Below are positions 46,168 through 55,374 of a stretch of 64,000 nt of DNA, one piece after another (the first letter of the stretch is position 1; each line of letters opens with the position of its first letter). This DNA is from Tenuifilum sp. 4138str. Lineage in GTDB: Bacteria; Bacteroidota; Bacteroidia; Bacteroidales; Tenuifilaceae. Where the stretch lies: assembly GCF_041102575.1 (NCBI RefSeq), contig NZ_JBGCUE010000001.1, positions 310,001 through 374,000 on the forward strand, given 5' to 3'. The notes beneath the pieces are model-generated. The model did no database searches and was not told where the DNA came from. It was given only the letters and a program-made list of their open reading frames with translations. A program made the translations under genes and the position numbers.

Positions 46168-47245
46168 AAAGCCTAATAAGCATCAGCTCAACATGAAGCC
46201 TTTGGTTGGGGCTTTGCCTAAAGGCGACATCAAACTGGTTGGTGACCTGAAGCGCTTCAATTAAGAAACCTGGCGGGCAGGTTGCTGCCATCTCCTTATA
46301 CTTTTGGGCAATAGCCGCTCCAACCTCGAGTAAGGGAATTGTTTTTGGATCGTGGCAAACAAGCACATTCCTTAGATGCATGCTTAGCCCAGTTACAAAC
46401 TGTTGGGCATCGAAACCCTTTGAGAGAAGTTCATCGAATATCTGCAATGAGTCAGCATAATCGCCCTTAAGGAAATTCTCGGTTAAACGGAAGTAATACT
46501 GGTAGTCGAGAACATTCAGATTTTCAATTACCTTTTGGTAGGTAATATGGTTCTCGCTAAAACTCACTACCTGGTCAAAGATTGAAAGGGCATCGCGCAT
46601 GGCCCCGTCGGCCTTTTGGGCAATTATGTTCAAGGCTTCCACCTCGTATTCAACACCCTCTGTTTTAGCGATATACTCAAGGTAGTTTACGGTGTCCTCA
46701 ACGCGGATACGGTTAAAATCGAATATCTGGCAACGCGATAGAATGGTAGGGAGGATTTTGTGTTTTTCGGTGGTTGCCATAATAAATATGGCATGGGCTG
46801 GCGGTTCCTCAAGTGTTTTAAGGAAAGCATTAAATGCGCTTTGCGAGAGCATGTGCACCTCATCGATAATGTATACGCTATACTTACCAATTTGGGGCGG
46901 TATGCGAACCTGCTCAATTAATTTTCGGATATCCTCAACGGAGTTGTTCGATGCTGCATCGAGCTCATGGATATTGTAGGAGCGGTTGGTGTTAAACGAT
47001 TTGCAGCTTTCGCACTCATTACAGGCTTCCAGCTCAGGGGAAAGGTTTTGGCAGTTTATGGTTTTGGCAAAAATTCGGGCACATGTTGTTTTACCTACCC
47101 CTCGTGGTCCGCAGAACAAGTAGGCTTGGGCTAACTGCTTACGCTGTATGGCGTTTTTTAGGGTAGTAGTAATTGATGCCTGTCCAACCACGCTTTTAAA
47201 CGTCGCTGGGCGATACTTTCGTGCCGATACAATGAAATTCTCCAT
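46139..47245 (-). CDS. dnaX: DNA polymerase III gamma/tau ATPase portion
   Basis: 368 residues. Walker A is 'FCGPRGVGKTTCARIFAKTI', zinc ligands are in 'ACNECESCKSF', Walker B 'VYIIDEVHMLS', the SRC motif 'ILSRCQIFDF', and the clamp-loader helix domain ends 'LMLIRLCGLN'. This frame ends at 'NQKKKI' on a TGA just after a 12-A tract (46144-46155, coding strand). The product would be a gamma-like short form lacking the tau tail, and the tail follows in another frame. Together the two frames would make about 575 residues, as for a usual Bacteroidota DnaX. Slippage or a homopolymer error would both explain it. Confidence 0.88.
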   Translation of the reverse strand: MENFIVSARKYRPATFKSVVGQASITTTLKNAIQRKQLAQAYLFCGPRGVGKTTCARIFAKTINCQNLSPELEACNECESCKSFNTNRSYNIHELDAASNNSVEDIRKLIEQVRIPPQIGKYSVYIIDEVHMLSQSAFNAFLKTLEEPPAHAIFIMATTEKHKILPTILSRCQIFDFNRIRVEDTVNYLEYIAKTEGVEYEVEALNIIAQKADGAMRDALSIFDQVVSFSENHITYQKVIENLNVLDYQYYFRLTENFLKGDYADSLQIFDELLSKGFDAQQFVTGLSMHLRNVLVCHDPKTIPLLEVGAAIAQKYKEMAATCPPGFLIEALQVTNQFDVAFRQSPNQRLHVELMLIRLCGLNQKKKI

Positions 47246-47829
47246 TCCACCAAAATTTCAAAAACAAAAATAGAAAAATACTTAAACTAACAGTGGAGTA
47301 ATAACTGTTAAATAGTATAATTTACAGAATGTGAGGGTAATAAGTTATTAACAGTTTTTTTTAATTACTAAAACCCCGCTATGGTGAAACGAGATGCTCA
47401 TTATGATTTAAAGCTAGCTTTCTGATTTCTTGAATCTTACAGCAAGCATAAACAGTACCACAGTGTTAAACGGGGTAACACAAAGTTACACAGTGTAAGG
47501 TTTTATATCCCGTTGCAGCACAATCAACTTTCAATCATCAACTTAGCTTGTCATCCTGATCGTAGCGAAGGATCTCAAACCCGACAGAAGGGCAAAAGAG
47601 CAAATGGATGCTTCGACTTGGCTCAGTATGACAATAGTTTCACGAACAACGAGCAACTATACACGAACAACTTAATTTGTAATAAACCTGAGCGCAGCGA
47701 AAGTTCTTTTGAATAGTGTGCAGTGCACAGTGTGCAGTTTACAGGGAAGATGGAGAGTATTGTTTGGTTTTCAGTGTTTAGTGAAATGCTTTTTTTCACT
47801 ATCAACTATCAACCATCAACCATCAACTA
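47246..47829. other. Intergenic region with dispersed repeats
   Basis: The 584 bases hold no credible gene. The first ~100 bp after dnaX are AT-rich and should hold its promoter. Around 47475-47510 is an 'ACACAAAGTTACACAG' type repeat. At 47547-47583 is a CGTAGCGAAGGATCTC segment like those in the 44-kb island, with related fragments near 47610 and 47680. At 47801 the region runs into a heptamer tandem repeat. Confidence 0.6.
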
Positions 47830-47842
47830 TCAACTATCAACT
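47801..47842. repeat. Six-copy heptamer tandem repeat at the end of the phosphoesterase gene
   Basis: Six contiguous copies of ATCAACY (Y = T or C) span 47801-47842. The phosphoesterase stop codon (minus strand) falls inside this tract at 47830-47832, so the last residues of that protein (VDS) are encoded by repeat sequence. Copy-number change would alter the C-terminus. Confidence 0.85.
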
Positions 47843-49002
47843 AATCCTTTATCCTTTATCCTTATCACCGCTATCTCCGGTCTATTCCCAAGCCTTACCC
47901 TTGGGCCCCAGGTTCCATAGCCGGGCGATACATATATGTGTGTATTGCCAATCTTTTTATATCCCATGCTAACCTCATATACCGCTTGGGTAATGTAGTT
48001 TAAAGGCCACATCTGTCCGTGATGGGTGTGACCCGAAAGCTGCAAGTCAGCTCCGGATTCAACGGATTCGTTTAGATTGAATGGCTGATGGTCGAGCACT
48101 ACTGTAAACTTACTCTGGTCGATATCTTTTGCTAATTCCGATAAGGTTTTACGGCTTTGCCCCAAGGCAAAATTGCTTTGCCGGTCGTACCGCCCTACAA
48201 TGTTGATGTTGGCAACTTCAGCAACCGTGTCGTTCAAAACGTTTACACCATGTTTTTGAAGATACTCAATTTTTGCCCGATGGTTACTAAAGAACTCATG
48301 GTTTCCGGTTACTGCAAAAACGCCGTATTTTGCATTAATACGCTCAAATTGCTCTCCCATTTGACCATTAACCACCGGGGCAATGTCCTCATCAAAAATA
48401 TCACCTACAAATAAGACAATATCAGGCTTTTGTGAGTTGATTTTGTCCACAAGCTTCGTTAATTCGTTTTTCCCAATTATTGTTCCTAGGTGAATATCGG
48501 AAACCATTGCTATGGTTAAGCCTCCACCTGGAATAGGTTTACTTGATTCAATTTTTAGCTGGTTTATCTTGGGGTTGATAGCGTATATATAGCCAGCAAG
48601 AATGACTGTAAGCGTTGCAAAGTATAGCATTCCAACTACCATTCTATGTGTTTCGAGGGAACTTTTAATATCTATTTTTAATAACCAATTTATAAGAGGC
48701 GATGCTAATTGAAAAAGCAGGAAAAAAAGTGTAAGGTAAAGCATAAAGGCTAACCAAATTGAGCCAACCTTTACAAGAAGTGTTGGAATTTGTCCACCTA
48801 ATATAGCTTCAAGTATTCTACCAAAAGGGTAGGCTAGAACAATAAACCAAAATACAAACTTTAACCAAGTTCCAATTGAAGCCAAACTGAATACCGGTCG
48901 GGTTTGGTAAAATAGGAATAAATTAACAAGCGCGTAAACGCTTAGAACAATTGATAGAAAAATGGCTATTTGAGGAATTTTCATGTTTTTCATTTTTTTC
49001 AA
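47830..49002 (-). CDS. Membrane-anchored calcineurin-like metallophosphoesterase
   Basis: 390 residues. The first ~145 contain four to five hydrophobic helices ('IPQIAIFLSIVLSVYALVNL', 'LKFVFWFIVLAYPFGRI' and others). The catalytic domain follows with the metal ligands 'VSDIHLG', 'VGDIFDE', 'GNHEFFS' and 'SGHTHHGQMWP'. This is the YkuE/YaeI-type family (lipid- or nucleotide-directed phosphoesterases). The active site probably faces the cytoplasm or periplasm depending on the number of helices; this is not decided here. The start could be 48984 or 49002. The stop codon lies in a tandem repeat. Confidence 0.83.
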   Translation of the reverse strand: MKKMKNMKIPQIAIFLSIVLSVYALVNLFLFYQTRPVFSLASIGTWLKFVFWFIVLAYPFGRILEAILGGQIPTLLVKVGSIWLAFMLYLTLFFLLFQLASPLINWLLKIDIKSSLETHRMVVGMLYFATLTVILAGYIYAINPKINQLKIESSKPIPGGGLTIAMVSDIHLGTIIGKNELTKLVDKINSQKPDIVLFVGDIFDEDIAPVVNGQMGEQFERINAKYGVFAVTGNHEFFSNHRAKIEYLQKHGVNVLNDTVAEVANINIVGRYDRQSNFALGQSRKTLSELAKDIDQSKFTVVLDHQPFNLNESVESGADLQLSGHTHHGQMWPLNYITQAVYEVSMGYKKIGNTHIYVSPGYGTWGPRVRLGNRPEIAVIRIKDKGLVDS

Positions 49003-49039
49003 TTAACAAAATTAGCATTTGAAAGTTCATGGTAAAAAA

Positions 49040-49060
49040 AATCCCGGTAAAACCGGGATT
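49040..49060 (-). terminator. Terminator of the cold-shock gene
   Basis: AATCCCGGT / ACCGGGATT with a 3-base loop, and on the minus strand a T run (A tract at 49033-49039). It lies 21 bp after the cold-shock gene stop. Confidence 0.82.
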
Positions 49061-49081
49061 AAAACAAGTATGTTGGATAAT

Positions 49082-49273
49082 CTAAGTCAATTTTACGTCT
49101 ACTGCATTCAGCCCTTTTCTACCTTGTTCAAGGTTGAAAGTAACCTCATCGTTTTCTGAAATTTGATCTTTTAATCCAGTGGCGTGTACAAAATACTCTT
49201 CACCTGTTTCTGAATCTTTAATAAAACCAAAGCCTTTTGATTCATTAAAAAATTTTACTGTTCCTTTGTTCAT
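49082..49273 (-). CDS. Cold-shock domain protein
   Basis: 63 residues, a single OB-fold. The RNP1-like 'SKGFGFIKD' and RNP2-like 'EYFVHATGL' are present, starting 'MNKGTVKFFNE'. These proteins bind single-stranded RNA or DNA and melt RNA structure. The sequence lacks any extension, matching CspA-like proteins of Bacteroidota. The ~198 bp upstream (49274-49471) is AT-rich and could hold a long 5' leader, which is typical for cold-shock genes; no conserved cold box was recognised. Confidence 0.92.
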   Translation of the reverse strand: MNKGTVKFFNESKGFGFIKDSETGEEYFVHATGLKDQISENDEVTFNLEQGRKGLNAVDVKLT

Positions 49274-49471
49274 TTGTTGTGATTTATTAATTCGGGTGCA
49301 AGTAACGCATAATATTTGGATTTAGCACCATTAATTTAGATTTATTTTAAATATATTTCTTATATAATTGTATATCAAATAAATAACATTTGTTTAATTG
49401 TGTTAAATGTTTCAAAGATATTTCGATACGGCGAAATAATAGTTCCATCGATGCTTAGTGCATATTCCTTT

Positions 49472-51772
49472 TCACTTTAACTTTTTGGGTTTATCACCCA
49501 TAATGAATGTTATTTCACCACCACTTGCTATATCGTTATGGTTTAAAAAGTAACTACTGTAAGGTTTGCCATTAAGCAACACCTTCTGAACATAAACATT
49601 GTTTTTAGCTTGATTTTGGGTTGAAATTATAAGTGTTTTTCCGTTTTCCAGTTTAATTGTGGCTTTGGTAACCAATGGGCTGCCAATAGCATAGTTTGGC
49701 GATGCAGGTGCTACAGGATAGAAACCAAGGGCGCTAAAAATGTACCAGGCACTCATCTGTCCGCAATCATCATTTCCGCTTAATCCGTCAGGTTTAGGTT
49801 GGTACATTAGGTTGCAAATGGTTCTAACCCAATACTGCGTTTTCCAAGGGTTATCAGTCCAGTTGTAGAGATATGGAACATGGTGCGACGGTTCATTCCC
49901 ATGAACGTAATTACCTATCAACCCATCGCGGGTTATGTCTTCGGTTTCGGAAAAGTATTCATCCGGAAGATGCATGGTAAAGAGAGTGTCAAGATACGTT
50001 CGGAGTTGCTTTTTCCCACCAAGCATGCTTACCAAAGCATCGGGGTTATGGGGTACATAAAGGCTATAGTTCCATGAGTTACCCTCAATAAACCCTTGTC
50101 CATGTGTGCTAAGCACATTAAAACTAGTTTTGAAACTCCCGTTTGATAAACGAGGACGCATAAACCCAATGGACTTATCGAATACGTTTTGAAAATTGTT
50201 TGAACGACTTATGAACTCGTTGTAAATATCCTCTCTATTCAGTTTTTTAGCAAGTTGTGCAATGCACCAATCGTCGTAAGCGTATTCAAGGGTTTTGGAA
50301 ACAGAACTCCCCGATATATCCTCAGGAACATAACCAAGTTCTCTGTAATAGCCTAACCCATCGTACCAGTTGTTTTTAGCGCTTTGAACGCAAGCCATAA
50401 GCGCATAGGGTAAATCAAAGCCATCGTTGCCTTTAACGGCTGCGTCGGCAATCACTGATACGGCATGGTATCCAATCATGCACCAGTTCTCATTTGCGTA
50501 GTGCGACCATATAGGGAGCATGCCATGGACGCTTTGACTGTAATGAGCCAACATCGATTTTACCATATCGACATTTCGTTTTGGCTGTATAATATTAAAA
50601 AGCGGATGCAAAGCTCTATATGTGTCCCAGAGCGAGAAGGTAGTGTAGTTATCAAAATTGGTTGCTGTGTAAATGTTTTGGTCAAGCCCTCGATATTTCC
50701 TATCTGTATCCATGTAAATGGTTGGACTTAGAAAGGCATGGTACATCGATGTGTAAAAGTTTACCTTGTCACTATCAGTAAGGGTTTCGACTTCAATTTT
50801 ACCTAGCTCATCATTCCATTGCTCTTGACCCTTATTTTTGATGGCATCAAAATCCCAGCCTGGAGCTTCGGCATTTAGATTTTCAACTGCTCCGCTGGTA
50901 CTCACGGGCGATAATGCAACTTTTAGCAATATTTGTTCATGGTTTGCAGTTGAAAAGTCGAAGTGGCAACGAATTTCACGCCCAGCATTTTCAGGGAAAT
51001 TGGTGTTTTGATTGAATTTTCGCCAAAAACCTTTATAAATCAACTTATCGCCATTGATTATGCCATAGGTTTTAAATGGCTTTGAAAAGGTAATGGCAAA
51101 GTATACAGTACGGGTGCGTGCCCATCCTGATGTTTGTCGGTACCCGGTTATAAGGGTATCGTTTTCAACCCGAATGAATGTCCAAACGTTTTTTTCGGGA
51201 TAATTATAAATGCCATGAACAAGGTCAATGATTATGTGCGCTGAGTCGGTTTCAGGGAATGTGTAACGATGTAGCCCAACCCTTGTGGTGGTAGTTAGCT
51301 CTGCAAGAATGTTATAATCTAAGAGTTTGACCCTGTAGTAGTTTGGTTCGGCAAACTCATTGGAATGAGAAAATTTGGAGCGATACCCTGTATTTGTATT
51401 GGAAGCAGTTCCGGGGTTTAAGTAAAGCTTGCCAACGGTTGGCATCACAAGAATATCACCAAGGTCGGAATGCCCTGTTCCGCTAAAATGGGTATGGCTA
51501 AAGCCAACTATGGTACTGTCCCCGTACTGATAACCAGCGCAATACTTGTAAACATCGGGATTGTACTTGCCATTGGAAGAGTAGGGGATAGTATCGGTAT
51601 CGGGACTAAGTTGCACTGCCCCAAACGGAACGGTTGCGCCAGGGAAAGTATGCCCCATTCGCTCAGTTCCAATGAATGGGTTTACCCATTTGATATAATT
51701 CTTAGGTTGTGCAAAAATTGCACAAGTTGAAAAAAGTAAGGTAATTGTTAGTGTAGTGCAATACTTTCCCAT
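49472..51772 (-). CDS. GH92 family alpha-mannosidase
   Basis: 766 residues with signal peptide 'MGKYCTTLTITLLFSTCAIF' then AQ. The N-terminal beta domain has 'YIKWVNPFIGTERMGHTFPG', and the catalytic (alpha/alpha)6 domain has 'FSLWDTYRALHPLFNIIQPK', 'DPWKTQYWVR'-like 'NWTDNPWKTQYWV', and the C-terminal signature 'GLSGNDDCGQMSAWYIFSAL' with the catalytic acidic pair in a Ca2+-dependent site. The family removes alpha-mannose from N-glycans or yeast mannan. It is exported to the periplasm or surface. It stands in tandem with the S9 peptidase, without SusC/D genes nearby. Confidence 0.93.
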   Translation of the reverse strand: MGKYCTTLTITLLFSTCAIFAQPKNYIKWVNPFIGTERMGHTFPGATVPFGAVQLSPDTDTIPYSSNGKYNPDVYKYCAGYQYGDSTIVGFSHTHFSGTGHSDLGDILVMPTVGKLYLNPGTASNTNTGYRSKFSHSNEFAEPNYYRVKLLDYNILAELTTTTRVGLHRYTFPETDSAHIIIDLVHGIYNYPEKNVWTFIRVENDTLITGYRQTSGWARTRTVYFAITFSKPFKTYGIINGDKLIYKGFWRKFNQNTNFPENAGREIRCHFDFSTANHEQILLKVALSPVSTSGAVENLNAEAPGWDFDAIKNKGQEQWNDELGKIEVETLTDSDKVNFYTSMYHAFLSPTIYMDTDRKYRGLDQNIYTATNFDNYTTFSLWDTYRALHPLFNIIQPKRNVDMVKSMLAHYSQSVHGMLPIWSHYANENWCMIGYHAVSVIADAAVKGNDGFDLPYALMACVQSAKNNWYDGLGYYRELGYVPEDISGSSVSKTLEYAYDDWCIAQLAKKLNREDIYNEFISRSNNFQNVFDKSIGFMRPRLSNGSFKTSFNVLSTHGQGFIEGNSWNYSLYVPHNPDALVSMLGGKKQLRTYLDTLFTMHLPDEYFSETEDITRDGLIGNYVHGNEPSHHVPYLYNWTDNPWKTQYWVRTICNLMYQPKPDGLSGNDDCGQMSAWYIFSALGFYPVAPASPNYAIGSPLVTKATIKLENGKTLIISTQNQAKNNVYVQKVLLNGKPYSSYFLNHNDIASGGEITFIMGDKPKKLK

Positions 51773-51809
51773 TTTCTAACCAGCTAAAATTTCAGTTAAA
51801 ATAAATATT

Positions 51810-54605
51810 TCATTTATTCATTGGGTCATACCCCATAGTTTTTCCTTTTTGGGTTTGAGGCAAACCGTTCATCCACATAGGCATTGGTGCATCCTTCAAG
51901 TAGTAGTCAAAGAATTGTTGCATGCGAATTGACCAGTCAACCCTGTTGGGATAACGGGTAAGGTTATGATCATCGTTGTTATAGTTGATTAACCAAACCG
52001 GTTTGCCCAGCCTACGGAGAGCAAGGAAAAGTTCAATACCCTGATACCATGGAACGGCACCATCGGCATCGTCGTGTCTAATAAGTAATGGCGTATTAAC
52101 CCTGGGAGCGTAAAAGAGGGGGCTGTTCTCAATAAAATGTAAGGGTTTATCCCAAAGGGTTCCTCCTATCCGGCTTTGGGTGTGCTCATACTGAAACATG
52201 CGGGCCATACCCGATCCCCAGCGGATTCCTCCATACGCACTTGTCATATTTGATACAGGCGCCCCAGCCGAGGCTGCTTTAAACAGGTTGGTTTGAGTGA
52301 TAAGGTAAGCCACCTGGTATCCACCCCAGCTTTGACCTTGCACACCTATTCTGTCCTTATCAACAAATCCTTCCTTTATTAACGACATGGTTCCGCTTAT
52401 AACAGCATCGTAGGCGCTCCGTCCCGGATACCCTATTTGATACTTAATGTTGGGCATAAAAACAATGTAACCATTGCTAACAAACATGGAAGGCGATATT
52501 ACGGAACGGCTTGGCTTGGGATCGTAGAAGTTGAAAAGGTTTTCGGTATGGGTTTCGTAAAAGTAAACCATCATTGGGTATTTACGGTTCGGGTCAAAAT
52601 CGTCGGGGAGGTAAAGCAACCCTTCAACTGAATCGCGGTTAAAGTCAATCCACTTATACAGCTTAACTGTACCCAACCTGAAGCTATTGAGTGCAGGGTT
52701 AGCATTTGAAATTTTTGTCTGAGCCAAAAAGTTCATGCTGCCAATCCATAAATCGCGATACTCGTTAAATGATTCCCTTTGCCAGATCAAAGCATTGCTG
52801 TTTTTTGCCTTTGATACGAATCTGTACTTATGGTTGGTTAGGAATTTTTGGTCAACCCCAGTTTGACTATTTACTTGTATTAAGCCAAACCCAGCTTGTT
52901 TTGTGGAGTTATTAAAGATTTCAACCAGTTCATAGTTGCTATAGCTCAGATAGTCATCATCGTTTGTTTGAACTATTCTGTAAGTGTTTTTCAGAGTTCT
53001 ACCCGAACTGTTTGTAATACATGTTGGTTTCACCTTCCCGGTTGGGTCTAAAGCCCAAATGTCATACTTGTCGTAAACCAAAAAATATTTATCATTTTCA
53101 ACCCAACCTGCATATCCATATGGTCGGGGTATTTGAGGTATGTCGTTTTGTTCATCGTAAAAGTTAGCGGGTAAACCCTTGGTTTGGCTTATGGTTTTAC
53201 CCTCTTTCTTGCTCCAGGTATACCATGAGCTATCGGCAGGGTTGTAGTATGCAACGTACTTTCCCGATGGCGATAGTTGAGGCTGAAATGGTAAACCTTT
53301 TAGTAAAAGCTCATATTTCCCCGTATTGATATCAACCAGGTAGTAGTCCGATTTTAGAGGGCTTTCCCATGTCATGGCATATAAATAGGGTTTGTTGCAC
53401 GATACAAGCGCATATGGTGCATCGCCTTTTAAGGAGATCTTTACCCTTTCAATTGAATCGTTTGTAAGCTGTAGCATTCTTTTTTCACTAATGTGGTATA
53501 CGGCCATGAACGATTTTTTATCGGTCTCTTTCAGCCTAACTTTTTGCTGGGTTTGCAAAAGGGTATCGTTCCAGCTCCAAATGTCAAACTCTGCCTTTTC
53601 ATCGTCAAGGAGGGTGTCTTTTCCCTCCTTATCGGGAATGGGCTTTGTTCCAAAAAACAATCTTTTTCCGTTGGCCGAGAAATAGGGTTCAAAGTGCTGA
53701 CTAACCATCCAGCCTTTAGGCATACCGTTTGTGGCTTTATCTACTGCAAGCTGAACTTTTCGGTTTTTTGATTCCCAGTAGTATAGTGCGTATTCTTTTA
53801 CTTTTCCGGTATCGCTTGTAAATACAAAGGCTAGTTGATAACCCTTGTCGTCAAAGTTAACCTGTGCAATCTCTCCATTCAATTTGAAAATCTCTGAGGT
53901 AGAGTGGTTTTTTGTGTCGAAAATATACAACGATGAAAGTTTTATGGAGTCGCCCACCAATTTGCTGTATGCAACAAATTGTCCGTTTTTGCTTATGGTG
54001 TACTGATTAACGCTATCGATACTAAGGGAAAAATCATTTATAGGGTTAAGTATGGTTAGGGTGCCCACCGTACTACTTTTTTTGGTTGAGCTTTTCTTTT
54101 TCGACTCTTTTTTTGTTGAATCGCTTTCCTCTTTATTTTTGGCTAGTTCAGTCAGTAATGCTATATAATTTCCCTCATCTTCAGGAATCCTATACGATTT
54201 TGCATTTGGAAAGGAGTAGCCAATTGAATTTGCAAACACATATACCTTGATGGAATCCTTTGGCAGCTCATCAGCTTTCTTTTTTGCCAGCTTGGCTTGG
54301 CGGGTCACTTCAAATTTAGGTTTGACCTGAAAAGCTATAAAGTTGCTGTTGGGTGAGAATTTCGCATTATACCCTCTTGGGAACTGAAGATTGCCTCTTG
54401 TGCTATCGATATAAACCCATAGCACTCCATCGCCTTTTTGGGGGTTGACCTCGTAGCTTACGAGTATTCCATTGTTGGAAATACTTGGTTTTAAAATATC
54501 GTTCCAGCTGTCATACACTTCATGGCCTAGAAATTTTTTGGAACTGTTTTGTGCAAAAAGATTGACTGTTAGTAGCAAAACCGGAAATAAGGCTGTGAGC
54601 TTCAT
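51810..54605 (-). CDS. S9 family (prolyl oligopeptidase-like) peptidase
   Basis: About 931 residues from ATG 54605; a longer frame from 54791 runs into repeat DNA and is not used. The signal peptide 'MKLTALFPVLLLTVNLFAQ' is followed by a beta-propeller region (to about 660) and a C-terminal alpha/beta hydrolase domain. The catalytic Ser is in 'GVQGQSWGGYQVAYL', the acid in the 'LIRHDDADGAVPWYQG' stretch and the His in 'YNNDDHNLTRYPNR'. An insertion of Lys/Ser-rich sequence near residue 200 is seen. It is likely periplasmic and cleaves peptides. It ends 37 bp before the GH92 start on the same strand. Confidence 0.9.
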   Translation of the reverse strand: MKLTALFPVLLLTVNLFAQNSSKKFLGHEVYDSWNDILKPSISNNGILVSYEVNPQKGDGVLWVYIDSTRGNLQFPRGYNAKFSPNSNFIAFQVKPKFEVTRQAKLAKKKADELPKDSIKVYVFANSIGYSFPNAKSYRIPEDEGNYIALLTELAKNKEESDSTKKESKKKSSTKKSSTVGTLTILNPINDFSLSIDSVNQYTISKNGQFVAYSKLVGDSIKLSSLYIFDTKNHSTSEIFKLNGEIAQVNFDDKGYQLAFVFTSDTGKVKEYALYYWESKNRKVQLAVDKATNGMPKGWMVSQHFEPYFSANGKRLFFGTKPIPDKEGKDTLLDDEKAEFDIWSWNDTLLQTQQKVRLKETDKKSFMAVYHISEKRMLQLTNDSIERVKISLKGDAPYALVSCNKPYLYAMTWESPLKSDYYLVDINTGKYELLLKGLPFQPQLSPSGKYVAYYNPADSSWYTWSKKEGKTISQTKGLPANFYDEQNDIPQIPRPYGYAGWVENDKYFLVYDKYDIWALDPTGKVKPTCITNSSGRTLKNTYRIVQTNDDDYLSYSNYELVEIFNNSTKQAGFGLIQVNSQTGVDQKFLTNHKYRFVSKAKNSNALIWQRESFNEYRDLWIGSMNFLAQTKISNANPALNSFRLGTVKLYKWIDFNRDSVEGLLYLPDDFDPNRKYPMMVYFYETHTENLFNFYDPKPSRSVISPSMFVSNGYIVFMPNIKYQIGYPGRSAYDAVISGTMSLIKEGFVDKDRIGVQGQSWGGYQVAYLITQTNLFKAASAGAPVSNMTSAYGGIRWGSGMARMFQYEHTQSRIGGTLWDKPLHFIENSPLFYAPRVNTPLLIRHDDADGAVPWYQGIELFLALRRLGKPVWLINYNNDDHNLTRYPNRVDWSIRMQQFFDYYLKDAPMPMWMNGLPQTQKGKTMGYDPMNK

Positions 54606-54987
54606 AGCTATTATGTTTTTGTTTGGTTTACTTTTTGATTCATGGAAACTATTAAGGTTTAAGATGATTATTTTGTACATGCGAGTCTTCAGACGCGAGC
54701 GATGGATGTATAAAAAATTTTGGTGAATGTGGGTAAAGGAATTATTACTACATTTACCGAAGGCTACCGGTCGGAGCGGCGTATGCCGCACGCGTTTAAA
54801 AACGAGCGGGAGCGAGGGTAATAAAGTGTAAGAAGTATTTGTCCCGGACTACAAGTCCGCGCCAGCAATGGCGAGTGAAATGTTAATGTTACCGCACGGA
54901 TTGGCTTTGCCGAACTCCCTTTGGTCGGTTGCAAATCCGCGCGAGCGGGGGGGTACAGGATGTAGCAGGACACTTCTGCTTAATACC
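54606..54987. other. Upstream region of the S9 gene and start of the repeat array
   Basis: About 380 bp. The first 130 bp are AT-rich and suit the S9 promoter on the minus strand. From 54779 the sequence becomes GC-rich with 'GGCGTATGCCGCACGCG' and related units. A 52-bp unit at 54819-54870 recurs at 58144-58197. The motif CGCGCGAGCGGG occurs at 54938-54949. No gene is claimed here. Confidence 0.6.
54819..54870. repeat. Left direct repeat flanking the cassette array
   Basis: TAATAAAGTGT...GGACTACAAGTCCGCGCCAGCAATG at 54819-54870. The same unit with a few changes is at 58144-58197, in the same orientation, on the other side of the array. The GGACTACAAGTCC core is a palindrome. Confidence 0.85.
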
Positions 54988-55208
54988 ATGCTATTCGTAT
55001 TTTTGTTTGTTATAAGGTTTTTTGCCTTTGGCAATGGCGTTATAAACGCCGGAATTACAAACGCACGCATCGCAGATGCGCGCGAGCGGGGGCTTATAAA
55101 TGATTTAGGTAATGAGAAGCTGGGTGAATTTGCAAATTTACAATGGGTATTCAAAAAGACCGACGGGATAACTGACGATGTACTGAAAGATAAAGTAATT
55201 GGGGCGTT
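54954..55208 (+). repeat. Cassette constant segment, copy 1
   Basis: 255 bp that encode the constant N-terminal part of protein A. Copies are at 54954-55208, 56445-56699 (same length, few changes) and 57921-58017 (truncated at 97 bp). Distances between copies are 1,491 and 1,476 bp. Confidence 0.9.
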
Positions 55209-55374
55209 GGAAAGTAAAGCTGGCAAAGAAGCTCTCAAACAAGTGCCTTTACAAAAGGTTATAGAATTTACGAAGTTAAAAAACTTGAGCGAAGTTTCAA
55301 AAGTTCAAGCATTAATCAATCATTTTAAAGATGTTAATAATTTTAAGACCGTATTTAAAGTTGTAGAACAATGA
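54988..55374 (+). CDS. Cassette protein A1: small exported protein, constant N / variable C
   Basis: About 128 residues from ATG 54988; the frame is open upstream from ATG 54868 through repeat DNA, which is less likely. The N-terminus 'MLFVFLFVIRFFAFGNG' is a signal peptide or anchor. A constant segment follows ('RGLINDLGNEKLGEFANLQW', 'KKTDGITDDVLKDKVIGAL'), after which the sequence differs from A2 ('ESKAGKEALKQVPLQKVIE', ending 'FKTVFKVVEQ'). The predicted fold is helical. It ends in ATGA with the B1 start (1-4 base overlap). No family is recognised. Confidence 0.6.
   Translation: MLFVFLFVIRFFAFGNGVINAGITNARIADARERGLINDLGNEKLGEFANLQWVFKKTDGITDDVLKDKVIGALESKAGKEALKQVPLQKVIEFTKLKNLSEVSKVQALINHFKDVNNFKTVFKVVEQ

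Noticed and set aside
47513-47972. Several short frames between dnaX and the phosphoesterase
   Set aside because: They consist of dispersed repeats and of antisense to the phosphoesterase end.
54606-54791. Longer N-terminus for the S9 peptidase
   Set aside because: The extension contains no homology-like sequence and precedes a perfect signal peptide starting at 54605.
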